A program made the position numbers and the translations under genes. Positions 22,699 to 35,003 of a stretch of 64,000 nt of DNA are shown here, piece by piece. The number at the start of each line of letters is the position of its first letter. Positions within the stretch are counted from its first letter, which is position 1. Where the stretch lies: assembly GCA_023375675.1 (NCBI GenBank), contig JALQBC010000052.1:960-64959 (forward strand), given 5' to 3'. Source of the stretch: Cytospora piceicola (Eukaryota; Ascomycota; Sordariomycetes; Diaporthales; Cytosporaceae). The notes beneath the pieces were generated by a model. That model saw only the letters and a list, made by a program, of their open reading frames with translations, had not been told where the DNA came from and made no database searches.

Positions 22699-25600
22699 GA
22701 CCAGATGGAGTATGTTGTGTATCGAGGTGGATGAGAAAGAAGTGCCTGTGTGTGTATTTGTGTGTTTGTACCGTTGAGAGACTCGAAATGTTGAGAATGC
22801 TGGAAATGCTGATGATATTGCGAATAAGAGAGAAACAGAAGAAACAAGCAGAAGCCAACCTGGGCCCTGGTGAGGGAGGACATGGGCACATATATGTTGG
22901 AACGTCGATAAGTTCGTAGGATTGCACAAAAGACCACGACTGTGCCCGTGCCATAGGGAATCTCATACCACAATTTGGATGCGACCCCCCGTCTGTCCCG
23001 CCAAACCGTCACTGGCAGGTGAGCAGGGATGTTGGGCGTGGTGCTGCGGGCCAATTGGAAATGTGAAACATGAGACTCAAACCTCTTGTTACGTCCGTAC
23101 CTCCCCCATGATCTGCATGCAGGAGCCTCGTGCGCGCAGGCTGGCAGGGTACATAATATCCCGTTAGCTTGTTTCGCACTTGTCTACAGGTGTTAATTAT
23201 TGAGGGCGCAAGCCACTTGGCATGCGCCGGCAGGATATTGAGATGATCTCGATCGGCCGCTCCGTGAATTTCCTGATGAGGTTCTTTCGAAATGACGAGA
23301 GATGCGGGTGTGTACTCGGCCAAGCAGTCCGTACACTACACTGTCGAGACTGTAGACCCAGCAGAGACAAAGAGAGTCAGAGGGCACATGAGTGTAGAGC
23401 CCAGCTTGTCAGTCACCCAGTGGCCCCCAAAACCAAATTCCAAAATTAGAACCGGAGATGACCCGCAACACTTGGCCGGAGACTCGGCCGATGATACTGA
23501 GGCACAGCTGGTGGGACCACCACATGTGCACACGATCCTCCTGGATGCCGAAAATTTTAACTTTGAAATGTCCATGGCGATCAAGTATCAAGTTGCGAGG
23601 CGTAATCCGGAGGCGGGTTCGTAATTATCAAATCTCGGTGCCTTGCAGGTGGGGTCATGGAGGTAAAGCACCCTTCTCGTGCGTTGCGCCTGAGATGCTG
23701 GAAATAGATGGCTCCATACTTGCTTTTTTTGTTTTGGTTGGCAACCTTGGAAGCCACGCGCAAAGCTTAGGCGGCAGAGCGGCCTGAAGCTCAAGGTGAG
23801 GCAGTTCAACCGCGGGGCGTTAAAGTCGGTCCAACATGTGGCACATGCTGATGATGATCTCCAAAGTAACATCCAAATTTGTTCTTGATCGGAGATAGCC
23901 ACCAGTCTGGTGGTCAGGGTATATATATGCTTTGTCTAGACTCGGGTGTTGGCTCGTCTCTCCATTATTTTGCCCTCTTCAAGGCCCCATAGAAGTACCT
24001 AGATAGACATGTATGCCCAACGGTAGCCGGGGGCGGAGGGAGAAGGATCGAGACATGGCGATTGAGTGCCATGCCAGTAATAGAATCGCTAAGACATGAC
24101 ATCAGGACCTCGTGAGAATCGACGGCGGACTGAGGCGGGCGGGCAGGTGACATTGGCATGACAGTAGCCAGGGTCTCGAAAAATGAGAAAAAACCAGCGG
24201 ACCGCGGTGGCGATATCTGAGCAGAGAATGCTTGCAGATGACTGATTACACGAAACATGTGTAGATTAATACGAGCGAGTGTCGTAGAACTAACTGTACT
24301 AAGTGTACGGGATTCGTATGGTCGGCATGGTTGACATGGTTGACATGGTTGAACATGGTTGAAACATCCTGACATCTTCTTCCAGTTCTACATAGAGTAT
24401 GATTCCGGAAGCTCAACAGGGTTAGGGTTGGTAAGAGATGACGTTGCATGCGGGAGAAAAGGGGCAGGCACCTCACTTGCAAATGGGAGCCGTCTTTATT
24501 TTTGGAAATCGGAGGGTTGGTTCTTCCGTTATCTGCCATCTCCTGTACTGTACTGTATCTAGGTACATACTAGTCTACAGGACGCATAGGTACTTCAATC
24601 CATCATGCGACGGCTACCTAACACCCTCCCAAGGTTAACAGCTGATAAGTTACAAGTGTTTATAGCAAAGTCTGGCAAAGATCCGATGAGAAGAGAAGTG
24701 ATATGATGTATATGGATTGAGAATAGAAATACAAGGGGGGGAGGGGGTTAGAAAGAGAAATAGATCTGGTGAAGAACTACTTACAGTTCTGCATTCTACA
24801 TTTCAGGGACGGCCTAGAAGCCGACAAAAGTCCATCAGTTCAGAGGCTTGATTGTGCGCCAAGGTGATACTAAAGTACTAAGCTTTTTTTAGGCCCTGCC
24901 CTCACTGGGGAAAAGGGAATACAGTGGCCAAGGCACAGAGGCAGATAGATACTTGTACCCAGAATGTAGCAGTACGGAACATGTACTTAGCAGGCACAGG
25001 AAAGGTAAACCCGCTTTATGCTTACATAACGGTCCAATGATGGCCCTTCCATTCAGACGTGATGACACGCTAACCTCCTTCCAGCTGCCAGCCAATCAAA
25101 ACTTCTCGTCTCACCGTCAAATGGGCCCGCCCATCTGGACTTGCTGACTGCGGACTGTAGAACTGGACTGGACTGGACTTGACTGGAGACTGTGGATTCT
25201 TCACTTCTGTCAGGACTGGAGAACACTCTGACAACTCTGGAGACACCACGCATCATTCTATCTATCAATCAACCAATCTGTCAGCCTGCCTGCCAGTCAT
25301 CTTCCTGGTTGCTAGGATTCCAAATGCCAGATAGTGATCCGGCCCTCCCCTTCCAACCTTTGACCACCACATAACAATAACATACCGAAGCCATCGACAA
25401 CTGCCTCCCTCGATGCACCTCGACGACACGGGCGTTGCCTAAGAGCATCCACCAACACCGCCGTGACCACCACAACGCGCCGTTCGTCTTTTACTAAGAC
25501 GTCGACGTCTGGGTGGTGCCAAGTTACCAATCACTACCTTGCAATCGCAACTGCCATCTGACAAACAAGAAAGAAGAAAAGAAAAATCCTTTTAACGGAC

Positions 25601-25997
25601 TCAATCGATATTCAACCTCCGTGCCTTCTTCCACCTATTCCACAGCGACGATCAACCAACTCCACCGCCATCGGAGGGTTTCTTTTTCCCTTTGCCGCTC
25701 GTTACCTGCACCCACCGCGAACAACGGGCAACAAGGGTTCATCACCACCACAGACGGGCTCTCTCTCGCCTCAGCGTCGTGGTCTAGGAACAAGAGTTAT
25801 CAGCCTGTTGTCGGTCTGCATCGCGTCAGACTGTGGTTGTCAACACCAAGCACGCACACACCATTGCCAATCATACCCTGTTGTTGATGTCCCTCTCGGA
25901 CATATAGACCTACTTCTCCATACGTCAGCAATCCACCTAACCCGACAACGGGTTCATACACCTTCCCCTCCGTCGACCATCCGCGACATCGTTCGCC
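22699..25997. other. Intergenic, no supported gene
   Basis: Contains the leader of the minus-strand gene and, at the right end (about 25140-25997), the promoter and long pyrimidine-rich leader of the mannosyltransferase gene. A TGGACT/GGACTGGACT repeat lies near 25163-25185. An open frame at about 23292-23624 (+) looks mildly coding (VHTILLDAENFNFEMSMAI) but has no recognisable domain or gene structure. Confidence 0.45.
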
Positions 25998-27792
25998 ATG
26001 GATCTGATCCGTCGCGCTGGGAAGGCCTTGTCACGCCCTCCCCAGCTCCCTACGGCAGATGAAAAGCTTCACAAGACGAGATCAAAATCATGGAAGTCGC
26101 GCCTCGAGTTCTTCAGGAGACCACTCCGTCTGAGGGGGAATTCCGCCGTGTCTATACCCCTCGGTGTTGTCATACTATTCCCCCTCATCATCGTCATCCT
26201 CATCCTAATCCTCTTCGTGAGGCATCCCGACTCGCCAGGGAGGATATTGATGCCAGCTGGCGCCCCTCCAGCCATAAGGTGAGTCCACTATCACGACCGC
26301 CCCTTCCCTTGACTCTGCATGCTGACCCGCGTTACCGCACAGGAAAATCAGCGAGAAGTATGACAAGGTCTTCGTAGAGGGCTGTCTCGAGCCCGACACC
26401 TCCAAGCCCCGCGCCAACGGCGCCTTTGTCGTCCTGGCCAGAAACAAGGAACTGGAAGGCGTCATTCAATCCATCAAGTCCATCGAGCGCCATTTTAACC
26501 GCTGGTACCATTACCCATACGTCTTCTTGAACGATGGCGACTTCAACCAGACCTTCAAGGACACCGTCAAGAACTTTACATCCGCCCCCGTCGAGTTCGG
26601 CAAGGTCGGCCCTGAGATGTGGGGGTTCCCCGAGTGGATCGACCCCAAGGTTGCCAAGGAGGGTATTGCGAAGCAGGGTGATGCTGCTGTCATGTATGGT
26701 GGCCTAGAAAGTTACCATGCCATGTGCAGATTCTACTCTGGGTCAGTTCAGCTTCATCCACGCGCACAAGATCGCGAAGCAGAGAAACATAGCAAGCTAA
26801 CTTTGTCGGCAGCTTCTTCTACAAGCACCCCCTCCTTGCCAAGTACGAATGGTACTGGCGCCTCGAGCCCGAGATCAAGTACTTCTGTGATATTACCTAG
26901 TATGTTCCACCACCCAGCCAAAACTTCTCCTGTCCCCTATCTAGTGTCTGACCACTTCTTTCTACAGCGACCCCTTCCAGGCTATGATCGAAAACAACAA
27001 GACGTATGGATTTACCATTGCTGTCAAAGAGCTCCGTGAAACCGTCCCCAACATCTGGCGCTACGCCTCTGCCTACAAACGTATGAACAACTTGACATCC
27101 AAGGGCCTCTGGGAGATGTTTGTCGAGCCCCAGCCGGAACCGGACCCGCAAGAGATCCCTCAGGATCCGGAGACGCCTCCACTTCCTGAAGAAATATTGC
27201 GCTCCGAGCCCGGTCGCAACACCATGCCTGATATCGACCCCGAGGCGATGGAGGGCGAAAACTACAACATGTGCCACTTCTGGTCCAACTTCGAAATTGC
27301 CCGTCTGAGCTTCTTTAGAAGCAAGGAGTACGAGGACTTCTTCGAGATGATGGACCGTAGTGGTGGATTCTGGATGGAACGGGTACGTCATCTTCCTTTC
27401 TTCCTCATTGTTTCTCCTCGGGAGAGATTGTACTAACATTGCTCTAGTGGGGTGACGCGCCCATCCACTCTCTTGCTGCCGGTGCACTCCTGTCCCCACG
27501 CGATATTCATTACTTCCGTGACTTCGGCTACCGACACACCACGATCCAGCATTGCCCTGCGAACGCGCCCCTCGGGCGGCAACTTCCTCGAAAACCGTAT
27601 CTCGAGAAGACGACAACCGACGAGCGAAAGCGGTTCGAGGAGGATGACTACTGGGAACACTGGGATCCATCAAAAGAGAATGGTGTTGGCTGCCGTTGCC
27701 GCTGTGATACCGACATTGTCGACGTCGAAGGCAAAGAAGGCAGCTGTCTGGCGGAATGGGTCGACGTCGCTGGCGGATGGGCCAGCCCATAG
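25998..27792 (+). CDS. Alpha-1,2-mannosyltransferase, KTR/MNT family (GT15)
   Basis: Predicted 508-residue Golgi type II membrane glycosyltransferase that adds alpha-mannose from GDP-mannose to protein-linked glycans and feeds the cell wall. Exons are 25998-26278, 26343-26741, 26813-26899, 26968-27382 and 27448-27792; introns are 64-71 nt and all phases agree. Residues 1-51 are basic and cytosolic, and 52-74 is the single membrane anchor. Family motifs follow: GAFVVLARNKEL, SIERHFNRWYHYPYVFLND, YEWYWRLEPEIKYFCDITYDPF, NMCHFWSNFEIARLSFFRS and WGDAPIHSLAAGALL. E365 in FWSNFE corresponds to the glutamate proposed as the active-site nucleophile in Kre2/Mnt1. An acidic, proline-rich insertion at about 309-350 separates it from the minimal Kre2 core, as in some KTR paralogues. 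The assignment to GT15 is firm; which paralogue is not. Confidence 0.95.
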
Positions 27793-29544
27793 ACGATCTG
27801 CATCGAGGCGGGGACCAGGAGTGTACAAATTTCACATAACCAGACTGGGGGTCTGATCACGACGGTCACGAAGGAAGGAGTTGCATGCATGGCTTGAAGC
27901 TGGAAATGATGGATGGGAGGGAAAGAAATGGCCACCGCGGCGGGTCTGAGGAATCTCTGCATCATCACGATTCATGTCGGATATTGTCTCTGACCACATA
28001 AATCCTGTCGCGAAGAGCAGCAGCGAGTTGTATCAAGACGAGGATGGTTGGTCGGTGGGCGTTATCTGCTGTTTGCTGAAACAAATGCTGGCCGCGGGCG
28101 CTCATGAGAACCATAGTCATATTTGCATTTTGTTCTGCATAGAGATGAGGCGAGAAGAGCAGTGGCCAGATGAATGTGCAATCTTGGCTGCTGCTGCGAC
28201 ATTTACGGCCCTTGTTGCATCCATCCATCCGCGGTTGCTGCGCCTGTCTCTGTTACGATACCACACATACTTAATCGAAATATATTGGAAGAGATCTTCA
28301 GGTCTCACCATTCCGACTGTACAGTTCTCAAACGCGGTACTGACTGAGGTCCTAGAACTGATGCATCCTAGACGTATATCCTAGATGGCGGCTATAGAGG
28401 CCAAGGGACCAGCTAAGTCCAGTATTGTAGGATTTGCGTATCTGTTGTACTCGGGCGTCTCTGACGATATACGCCCCCCCCCCACGGGGGGGGGCCAAAG
28501 GAAGGCCCGCCTCCTTCTCGATTGTTACAATGCAATCCCCTTCTCCGGATTAGGTTCTTCCCTTCCCCGTGGTTGGTCCCTCTGCTAAACCCCTTCCGTC
28601 CTGCTTGAGCATCTGCAGTCAACAACCTAATTCTTGGGTCACCTGGGAGTCAACAATGTATTATGTGGCGGTCCCAATCTTGAGGGAAGGTCACAGAGTA
28701 AGGAGAGCTCGACCAGTCTTGGGTTCGTGAACGGACTCATACATGACGGACAAAGGAACATCTAGGAGGGATTCCGTACTAAATTGACCCGTAAGTCAAC
28801 GGCAGTCCATCCAGTCATGCCTAAAGAAAATACATGTGGCCGAAATCATCTCCCATGTGTTGCCTTACAAGGGTCAATGAGGCTCCCGTACCATGGTAGT
28901 TTGTTTCTATATCTTACTAGCCGGTGGCAGGCTGTGCTGTGTACTTACAGAAGCATTCCGTAACCCCGGGGCCCTGGGAACGCCACCTTCGCATGGCGCG
29001 ATCAGGCCCACGGTCATGTTATGAGAGCGGGAGACATATACCATGGGAACAGGTCCTTTTCTTCTGGGCATCGATACAGCGGTCCCGTTGTACTTCACCG
29101 GGTATGTTCGCGGGGACCCGTGGACAAATACTGAGAGAATACCTTTCAAGGGAAAGACACAAGTCCTCACGGTAGCCAGGCTGCAAAGTCACCGGCGTAG
29201 AGATTATCAGCTGGATTCTCATGCGTTGCACAAAAGGCGAGCTCGCGTGTCATAAAGCAGTCGGATTACTCAAGTATCATCCGATACCCTAGACCGTGAA
29301 GGCCAAAGGAGCAACAGATGTTGTTGAGGCTATCTATGTATGTGAGTATATAAGGTACAAGGTGGACAAGATTCAAAGCTCAATATCTCCATCTCAGCTA
29401 ACCCGTCCAGGCATCATATCATCCGTCATGATCATAATTCGATAAAGACTTTCAACATATTCACAAAGGAAATGGTGCAAGCATCAGCAGCCCAAGACCC
29501 TAACGCCCAAGGCGCTCTTCAGAAAGGTTGGTGGTCAAAAGAAT
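27793..29544. other. Intergenic between convergent genes
   Basis: No supported gene. A near-perfect hairpin of about ten C, ACG and nine or ten G lies at about 28473-28495 and could be a strong secondary structure or an assembly trouble spot. Nothing else stands out. Confidence 0.5.
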
Positions 29545-30743
29545 CTAGGCGCCAACACCGACCATAACCCTCCCTTCCTCCATCCGCCTTACCAGCTCCC
29601 TCTCCTTGTGACTCCTGGGGCTCGCATCGATCCCCAAGATCGCCGAGATCCTGGTCTTATCGTGGTACTTGCTGCCGTACACATCCCCATCATCGGGGCT
29701 TCCCCCAGGAGGAGTGATGGGTGTATGCGCGGCGTAGTTGTTGTGGCCACCAACGGACGAAACGCCGGTGGGATTCCCTGTCCTCCAGACGTGCTCCAGC
29801 ACAGCGGGGTGAACACCGTTGCCATAATCCGCCGCGATGGCCGACCAGAAGGTGCCATGGTGGGCAGTGTATACAGCGTGCAGACGCGCCATGTCGACGG
29901 GCTGAGCGCTTCCCATCGAGGGTGGCGGTGGAAGCGCGGAGCAGTCTATACGCAGAGGTGGCATGGATGGCGCCGAGTTCTGCGCATGAGCAGCGGGGGC
30001 GAAGGTGGCAGGTGGCAGGAGCGTGGCGCTGTGCTGGGCGCGGTTCTGTGGGGTGCCATATCGAGGTGGGTTGGGAGCCAACGTCATGTTCGCGGGCTTG
30101 GGAAGAATGGCCGGCAGGCGTGAGGACGGATTGGAGGACATTCCAGCGTCCATTATGCTGGGCAACTGGACGCCGGCAGACGAAACGGGGTGGGCATAGC
30201 CGCCGACGGATGCAGGCGGGCATAAGCTTTGGCTGGGCGACTGCTCAGGGACGGGACTGGGGATGTTGGCAGGCATGATAGGGGAATGCCCGGAGGAGGA
30301 GGAGAAGGATGAGCTGGAGGAGATAGATGTCGTCCTTCTGCGGCGGTTGCTGCCCTGGCTCAGTTGGTGGTAGTGCAGGCGGCATGCGAGCTCTGTCTTC
30401 TTCAGGTGGGCGGCGATGTGCTTGTAGGGCATCTTTTGGAGGCGGGTCTGGAGCAGATATGCTTCCTGTGTGGTTCAAATAAGATGTCAGCATGGCTTCT
30501 CGGCAAGTGAATTATCGTCCAAAGCTTCTTCAAAGACTAGACATGACTCCAATCTCGGCCAGATGCGTCCGACTTCGATGTGTATACAACAAAATAACGC
30601 ACCTCGTCCTCACTCCAAGCTCTGCCTCCTCCAGTCGATGGGTGCTTGCGGTGCTTCTTGATACCGTAGTCGTGGCGATCCACTGCGTCGAATGTAGGAG
30701 TGTGCATGATTGCGGGCATAGTCATAGCCATTGTGGGAGACAT
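29545..30743 (-). CDS. Myb/SANT-like nuclear protein
   Basis: About 353 residues from exons 30743-30603 and 30465-29545, joined by a 137-nt intron (GTGCGT...CAG). Joining restores one helix-turn-helix unit, RAWSEDE + EAYLLQTRLQ + KMPYKHIAAHLKKTELACRLHYHQLS. This matches the W...E...Y/L...W-like pattern of Myb/SANT domains, with Trp in helix 1 and an ACRLHYHQ recognition-type helix 3. It is followed by RRRR and a long low-complexity Ser/Pro/Ala region. A second conserved-looking block, LHAVYTAHHGTFWSAIAADYGNGVHPAVLEHVWR, may be another degenerate three-helix unit, and the C-terminus has KYHDKTRISAILGIDASPRSHKERELVRRMEEG. A DNA-binding regulator is likely; targets are unknown. The start is uncertain: the frame is open upstream to a possible acceptor (GTCAG) near 30785, so a further 5' exon may exist. 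Confidence 0.8.
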
Positions 30744-33618
30744 GGGTGTTGGCACGTCGGCGGTGTCCAAAATCCGACTACAATCCTGACAGTTCCGTCA
30801 GAAGTCTTCCGCGGCAGACCCAAGCTGCTTCACAGATCGTAATGGGCTGCTAAACCGCGAATGGCTCGTGGGTGTTTCCCTCGAGAACGATATATCTTCC
30901 AAGACCAAAGCTTTCAGATGTTCAAAGTAAAAATCGAATGCTCTTGTGAAGATGTATTCCAATGTGGTCTGGTGATGGCTGAGTCGACCCGGAATCAACA
31001 ATCAGGACCCAAAAGTCGTGAGACAATGCAGGTGGTAATCGACCAGCAATCACACCGTTGATTAACACTGCTAAGAGAGTGCAAGGGCAGCCAAGCCAGT
31101 TGGTCCCCTTCGTACTGTAAGACACAACGAGCGTATGGCTATAGCTGCAAGTAAGGACCAAGCAATTAAAGAGGAGGGGACACACACGCAACCGCGTCGT
31201 GAGGAAGTAAATATGATCGATGATATCAGGCTCAACCGTGATGGTCATGGAATACAAGGTGAACAAGACCAATCGATGTTCGCGAGGGAATGGGAAGTTA
31301 TAGTAGATTTGTCGAACATGTTCCGCCTTGTGGAGTCCCATGGCGGGAGCGGTCGATATCCAGGCTAAGGCATATCATAGAAGCATCAGCATAGGACAGG
31401 GAGCTTCCATTTGGCAGCCAAGGCAGGCTTTAGCCCTGTTACAGACCGTACGGAAACCCTGGGTCACAAAAATGGTGTGGGTACCGGACGAGGTCGAGAG
31501 CCGGGAAGCATATGGCCGCAAAGAAGCATAACATTGTACTTGTTCCACCCAACCATTCTGACTGGCCCTGCCCACTCGAGCATAGCATGGCCATCCACAC
31601 ACCATGAAGAAACGCACACTTGCAGTCTCACCAGTACATGAGCATCCTAGTAACACACAGGACCCTTGACGCCCCGTCTCAAGGGTGCGTTTGGGTATGG
31701 CGTCGGCATCTCATGTCAGCCCCTGAGCGGCACTGACATGTCTTGACTGGCCCAAGAACACGAGTTCCACCACTCGAAGGGAATATGCGTTCATCTCAGA
31801 CGACCAATGCCGGACACTGAATTTGCCCCAATTGTTCAAGAACATATGAATGTCTCGACTGGAGACTAGACATCCGGAGCATCACACTGGGCCTCCTGAT
31901 GACGGCCTCTTCTGAGGGGGAGCGGTTGGAAAGCAGAGCATCCGACGGGTAGACAGGAAGGGACACGAGGGGACAGGCGGTAAACACAACGGATCCAAGA
32001 CACTTGTCTCTTCAAAGATAAAACTACTGTGTTCTGAGTTTCACTCATCAGAAACGTTCTGTTTGATGTGATTCGTTTTGGAGGGCGGGACTGAAAGGTT
32101 GCTTTCCTGGTCCTAGCCAAAGGAAAACACGAGAAGGGGAAGTAGAGAGGGGTCCGAAGTGAATATGGCAGGCGAAGGCATGGCTTACTTACCCGGCCAG
32201 CTGAGGTACACTATCTCTTGTCAAGCTAGAGGTTATGTGGCCGCATCTCTACACTAAGAAATACTTGATTGGAAGTGTGAGGGAGCTTCCAGCCATGCTG
32301 GGTATTCAGCCAACGTAGGAGGACAACTGCATGGGGTGGCTTGACAGGTTGCATACCGCAGACCGTCGTCGACAAGAGTACATGGACGGCAATGTTGGGG
32401 ATGAGAGTCCCTCAAGCCAGGTCAAGGGTATCGCGATGTTTGAAAGTGGTGGTTTTGGATGTATGCGACGGGGAAGGAGAAGTTGAGACGATAAGACGTG
32501 AGGTTCTGTTCTCGGTTCGAGTGCGTCTGTTATGTTTGACGTCTGAGGTAGAGTGGGGTTTGTGGTGGTTGCATATGTGGTCCCTTGCTTCAGATGGTTA
32601 CAGAGCCGTGCTTATCCTATGTTACCTGACATGCCGCAGGGTTGTTGATTGGACAGCATAGCATAGCTACCTAGGTATGGTATGGTATATCGGGCCTCTG
32701 TTTCGCGGGCCCAAGGTCGTCCAGATCGGTCCAGGCTGTGCCTGTCCTGCACATGTGTAGGGCGGCCTGTACAACCCGTCGAGCCGGCATCCAGTCCGGG
32801 CGGCACCTGGGCAGTGGCAGGAGTGGCAGGAGTGGGCTGCCGCAGTTTAAAGCTTGAGTCGCTTGTTGTACGGCGTGTTAGAACGGCCAGTGGCTGGATG
32901 GAGTTGAGTGTCTGTTTGGGTTGGCGTCGAACCCCGTTGAAACAGAAGGTCGTTCTTATTATTCGGTCAGAATATTATGGCGCCGAATCCCACTCGCATC
33001 TGTGAGTCCGGAACCTGCTCTCAGTCCGAAACCAGCAAAGACCGGACGAGTTTCTGCAGAACCCCTTCTGCCCAGCACTGCCGACGACATCGTCCGAATT
33101 CGGCATCAATCAAGGACGGTTGCCTGTGGCGTGGCCCGGCCAACACCCAAGCGCGCTCAGTGCCGCCCTCGGAGAAAGAGGCGGTCCCGGCCCAGACATT
33201 CTGGCATAAAAGGGCAGCAAGTCAGTGGCTGTAAATCCTTCCCGCAGACTGGCCCGAGTAGTTCTGTCCACGGCCAACCTGGCAGCTGAAGTGACCATGG
33301 CCAATGGTCTGGGGGTCTTGGGGGTCTGATTGCTTCGTGAAGTTTCCGAAAGTGAACATTAAATTCAACGGAAACATGGCTCGAGTATGGATCTTGGGTG
33401 CTCCCGGGAGGTTTCCAATAGAGACACCAAGTTGACCCTGCATTGGCGAGCCAAGCACTTGTTTCTTGTCCTGTCGAGATTCGAGATCGAGCCTTGACGA
33501 AGTCGAGAGATCTGGATTGTTGGGAGTGTTGGTTTTAGTCCAGGCACTGTTCATACACTAGGTACTTGATACCTAGCTTACCTAGGTACCTAGGCCTGCT
33601 AGGCTACCTAGGTAGGTA
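30744..33618. other. Intergenic, no supported gene
   Basis: Upstream region of the SANT gene followed by unremarkable sequence. Three exact TACCTAGGTA palindromes occur at 32668, 33579 and 33605. The last is next to the transposon insertion. Confidence 0.5.
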
Positions 33619-35001
33619 CAGTGGGGACGGGAAATAACCGATCACGACGTGATTTCTCGTGACCGCGATTCAGCTATTTTAAACCTTTACTTTTATAATA
33701 ACTACAGAATAACCCTACAAAGCCCTCGTCGGCCTAAACAGTATTATTCACTTTATATAAAGACTAAAATCGTTACTAAATATAATTTAGGCTAAAGCCG
33801 ACAGACCCTTTTTACTAAATATAGCGTTCCCGAGGGCTTTATTACTAGCCTTATCGCCTGCTACGAGGCTTAATAAAGTAGTATTTCCTTTTTAAGCCGT
33901 AGGCGACCTCGATTAATTTCTTTTAATTAAATTAACTATATTAAAGACTTAATTAATCGATAACCTTTCGTTATAGCCGAAGATATTCTCCGAAAAGTCC
34001 GGTTATCGTACTACGAAGATACCTTTAAGATAACGCTTAAACGTAAAGGTATACACTACGTTAAGGTATTTCGAAGACCTTTTATTACCTCCGAGGGTAC
34101 TATAAAACGGCTTATTTATACTAAGCTATACGTACGAAAGCTACCTTTATTTTAAAAATAAGTAGTTTAGTTAGATAAGTTAATAGTAGTATAAGGTAAT
34201 AGCGATTATATAAAGTAGATTTAATATTATAAAGTAAGTTAAATTACCTCTTTATAATAACCTCGATTCTAATTACTACGATTTTCTTTTAAAAAGAATA
34301 ATTACTATTTAAGAACGTTTAGCTAAAGGCTAAACCTATAAGACATTCTTAGATGTTTTAAAAAGCTTTTAACTATAAAAAACAAATAACTCTTATTGTT
34401 TTTTATAGTTCTAAGATATTAAAACGTAGCGGTATTAACAGGGCTCGAATACTCGAGCTATATTAAAAGCATTTAAAAACTATATATAAACCTAGGTTTA
34501 TTTTTTAATAAGATAATGCTTTAATTTATAAAGCGAAGATTATAATAGAGTAGCTAAAAGAATAGTATCTTAAAAATAGTATTACTTTAATAAATTACCT
34601 ACTTTATAGCCCTAACTTTAACCTTATCGAAAACGTCTAAAAGCTATTAAAGGGCGAGATTAATAAAAGGTACTTAGATTTAGCTATCCTTCTTAATAAT
34701 AAAGCTTCGTACCGAAAGCTTATACAGGCCGTAATCGAAGTCTAAGATAAAATAAAAGAAAGGGTTTTCTAAAACCTAGCTATAACGATAATAAATCGGC
34801 TCTAAGCGGTAATAAATATAAAAGGCTAGTATATAAAATACTAAGTAGTTATATATTGAATTCGAATTAATTATATATTGTTTCGTCCTATTTACTAGTT
34901 ATTTGTATATAAATTGGAAGAACTACGGCATTTAGAAGTAGGTGAGTTAGTGATTGATTTGGTGTGGGTTTCTCGTGATCGGTATTTTTTCCGACTGACT
35001 G
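33619..35001 (+). mobile_element. RIP-degraded Tc1/mariner-type DNA transposon
   Basis: A 1383-bp AT-rich island flanked by TA (33617-33618 and 35002-35003). The ends are imperfect terminal inverted repeats. The left starts CAGTGGGGACGG and the right, reversed, CAGTCAGTCGGA; both run into the identical 11-mer ACCGATCACGA 18 nt in from the tip. Inside, the plus strand still shows transposase relics: near 34512 a QDNALIYKAK stretch (intact relatives have QDNAPIHxAK), and near 34605 SPNFNLIENV followed by a stop (relatives: SPDLNPIENVW). Stops sit where tryptophan TGG is expected, which is the signature of C-to-T mutation on the opposite strand (RIP). The copy is therefore dead. No functional transposase is encoded. 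Confidence 0.9.
33690..34860 (+). pseudogene. Decayed Tc1/mariner transposase
   Basis: Relic of the DDE transposase within the element. It reads in one main frame near the 3' half (catalytic-core region around QDNALIYKAK and the PNFNLIENV block, then GEINKRYLDLA and ASYRKLIQAVIEV). Many TAA/TAG codons replace Trp, Gln or Arg codons. The 5' half, which would encode the DNA-binding domain, is too AT-rich to read with confidence. No repair of the frame is attempted. Confidence 0.8.
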
Positions 35002-35003
35002 TA

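Noticed and set aside
26897..27835. 312-codon minus-strand frame over the mannosyltransferase
   Set aside because: Shadow of GT15 exons whose introns and motifs are unambiguous on the plus strand.
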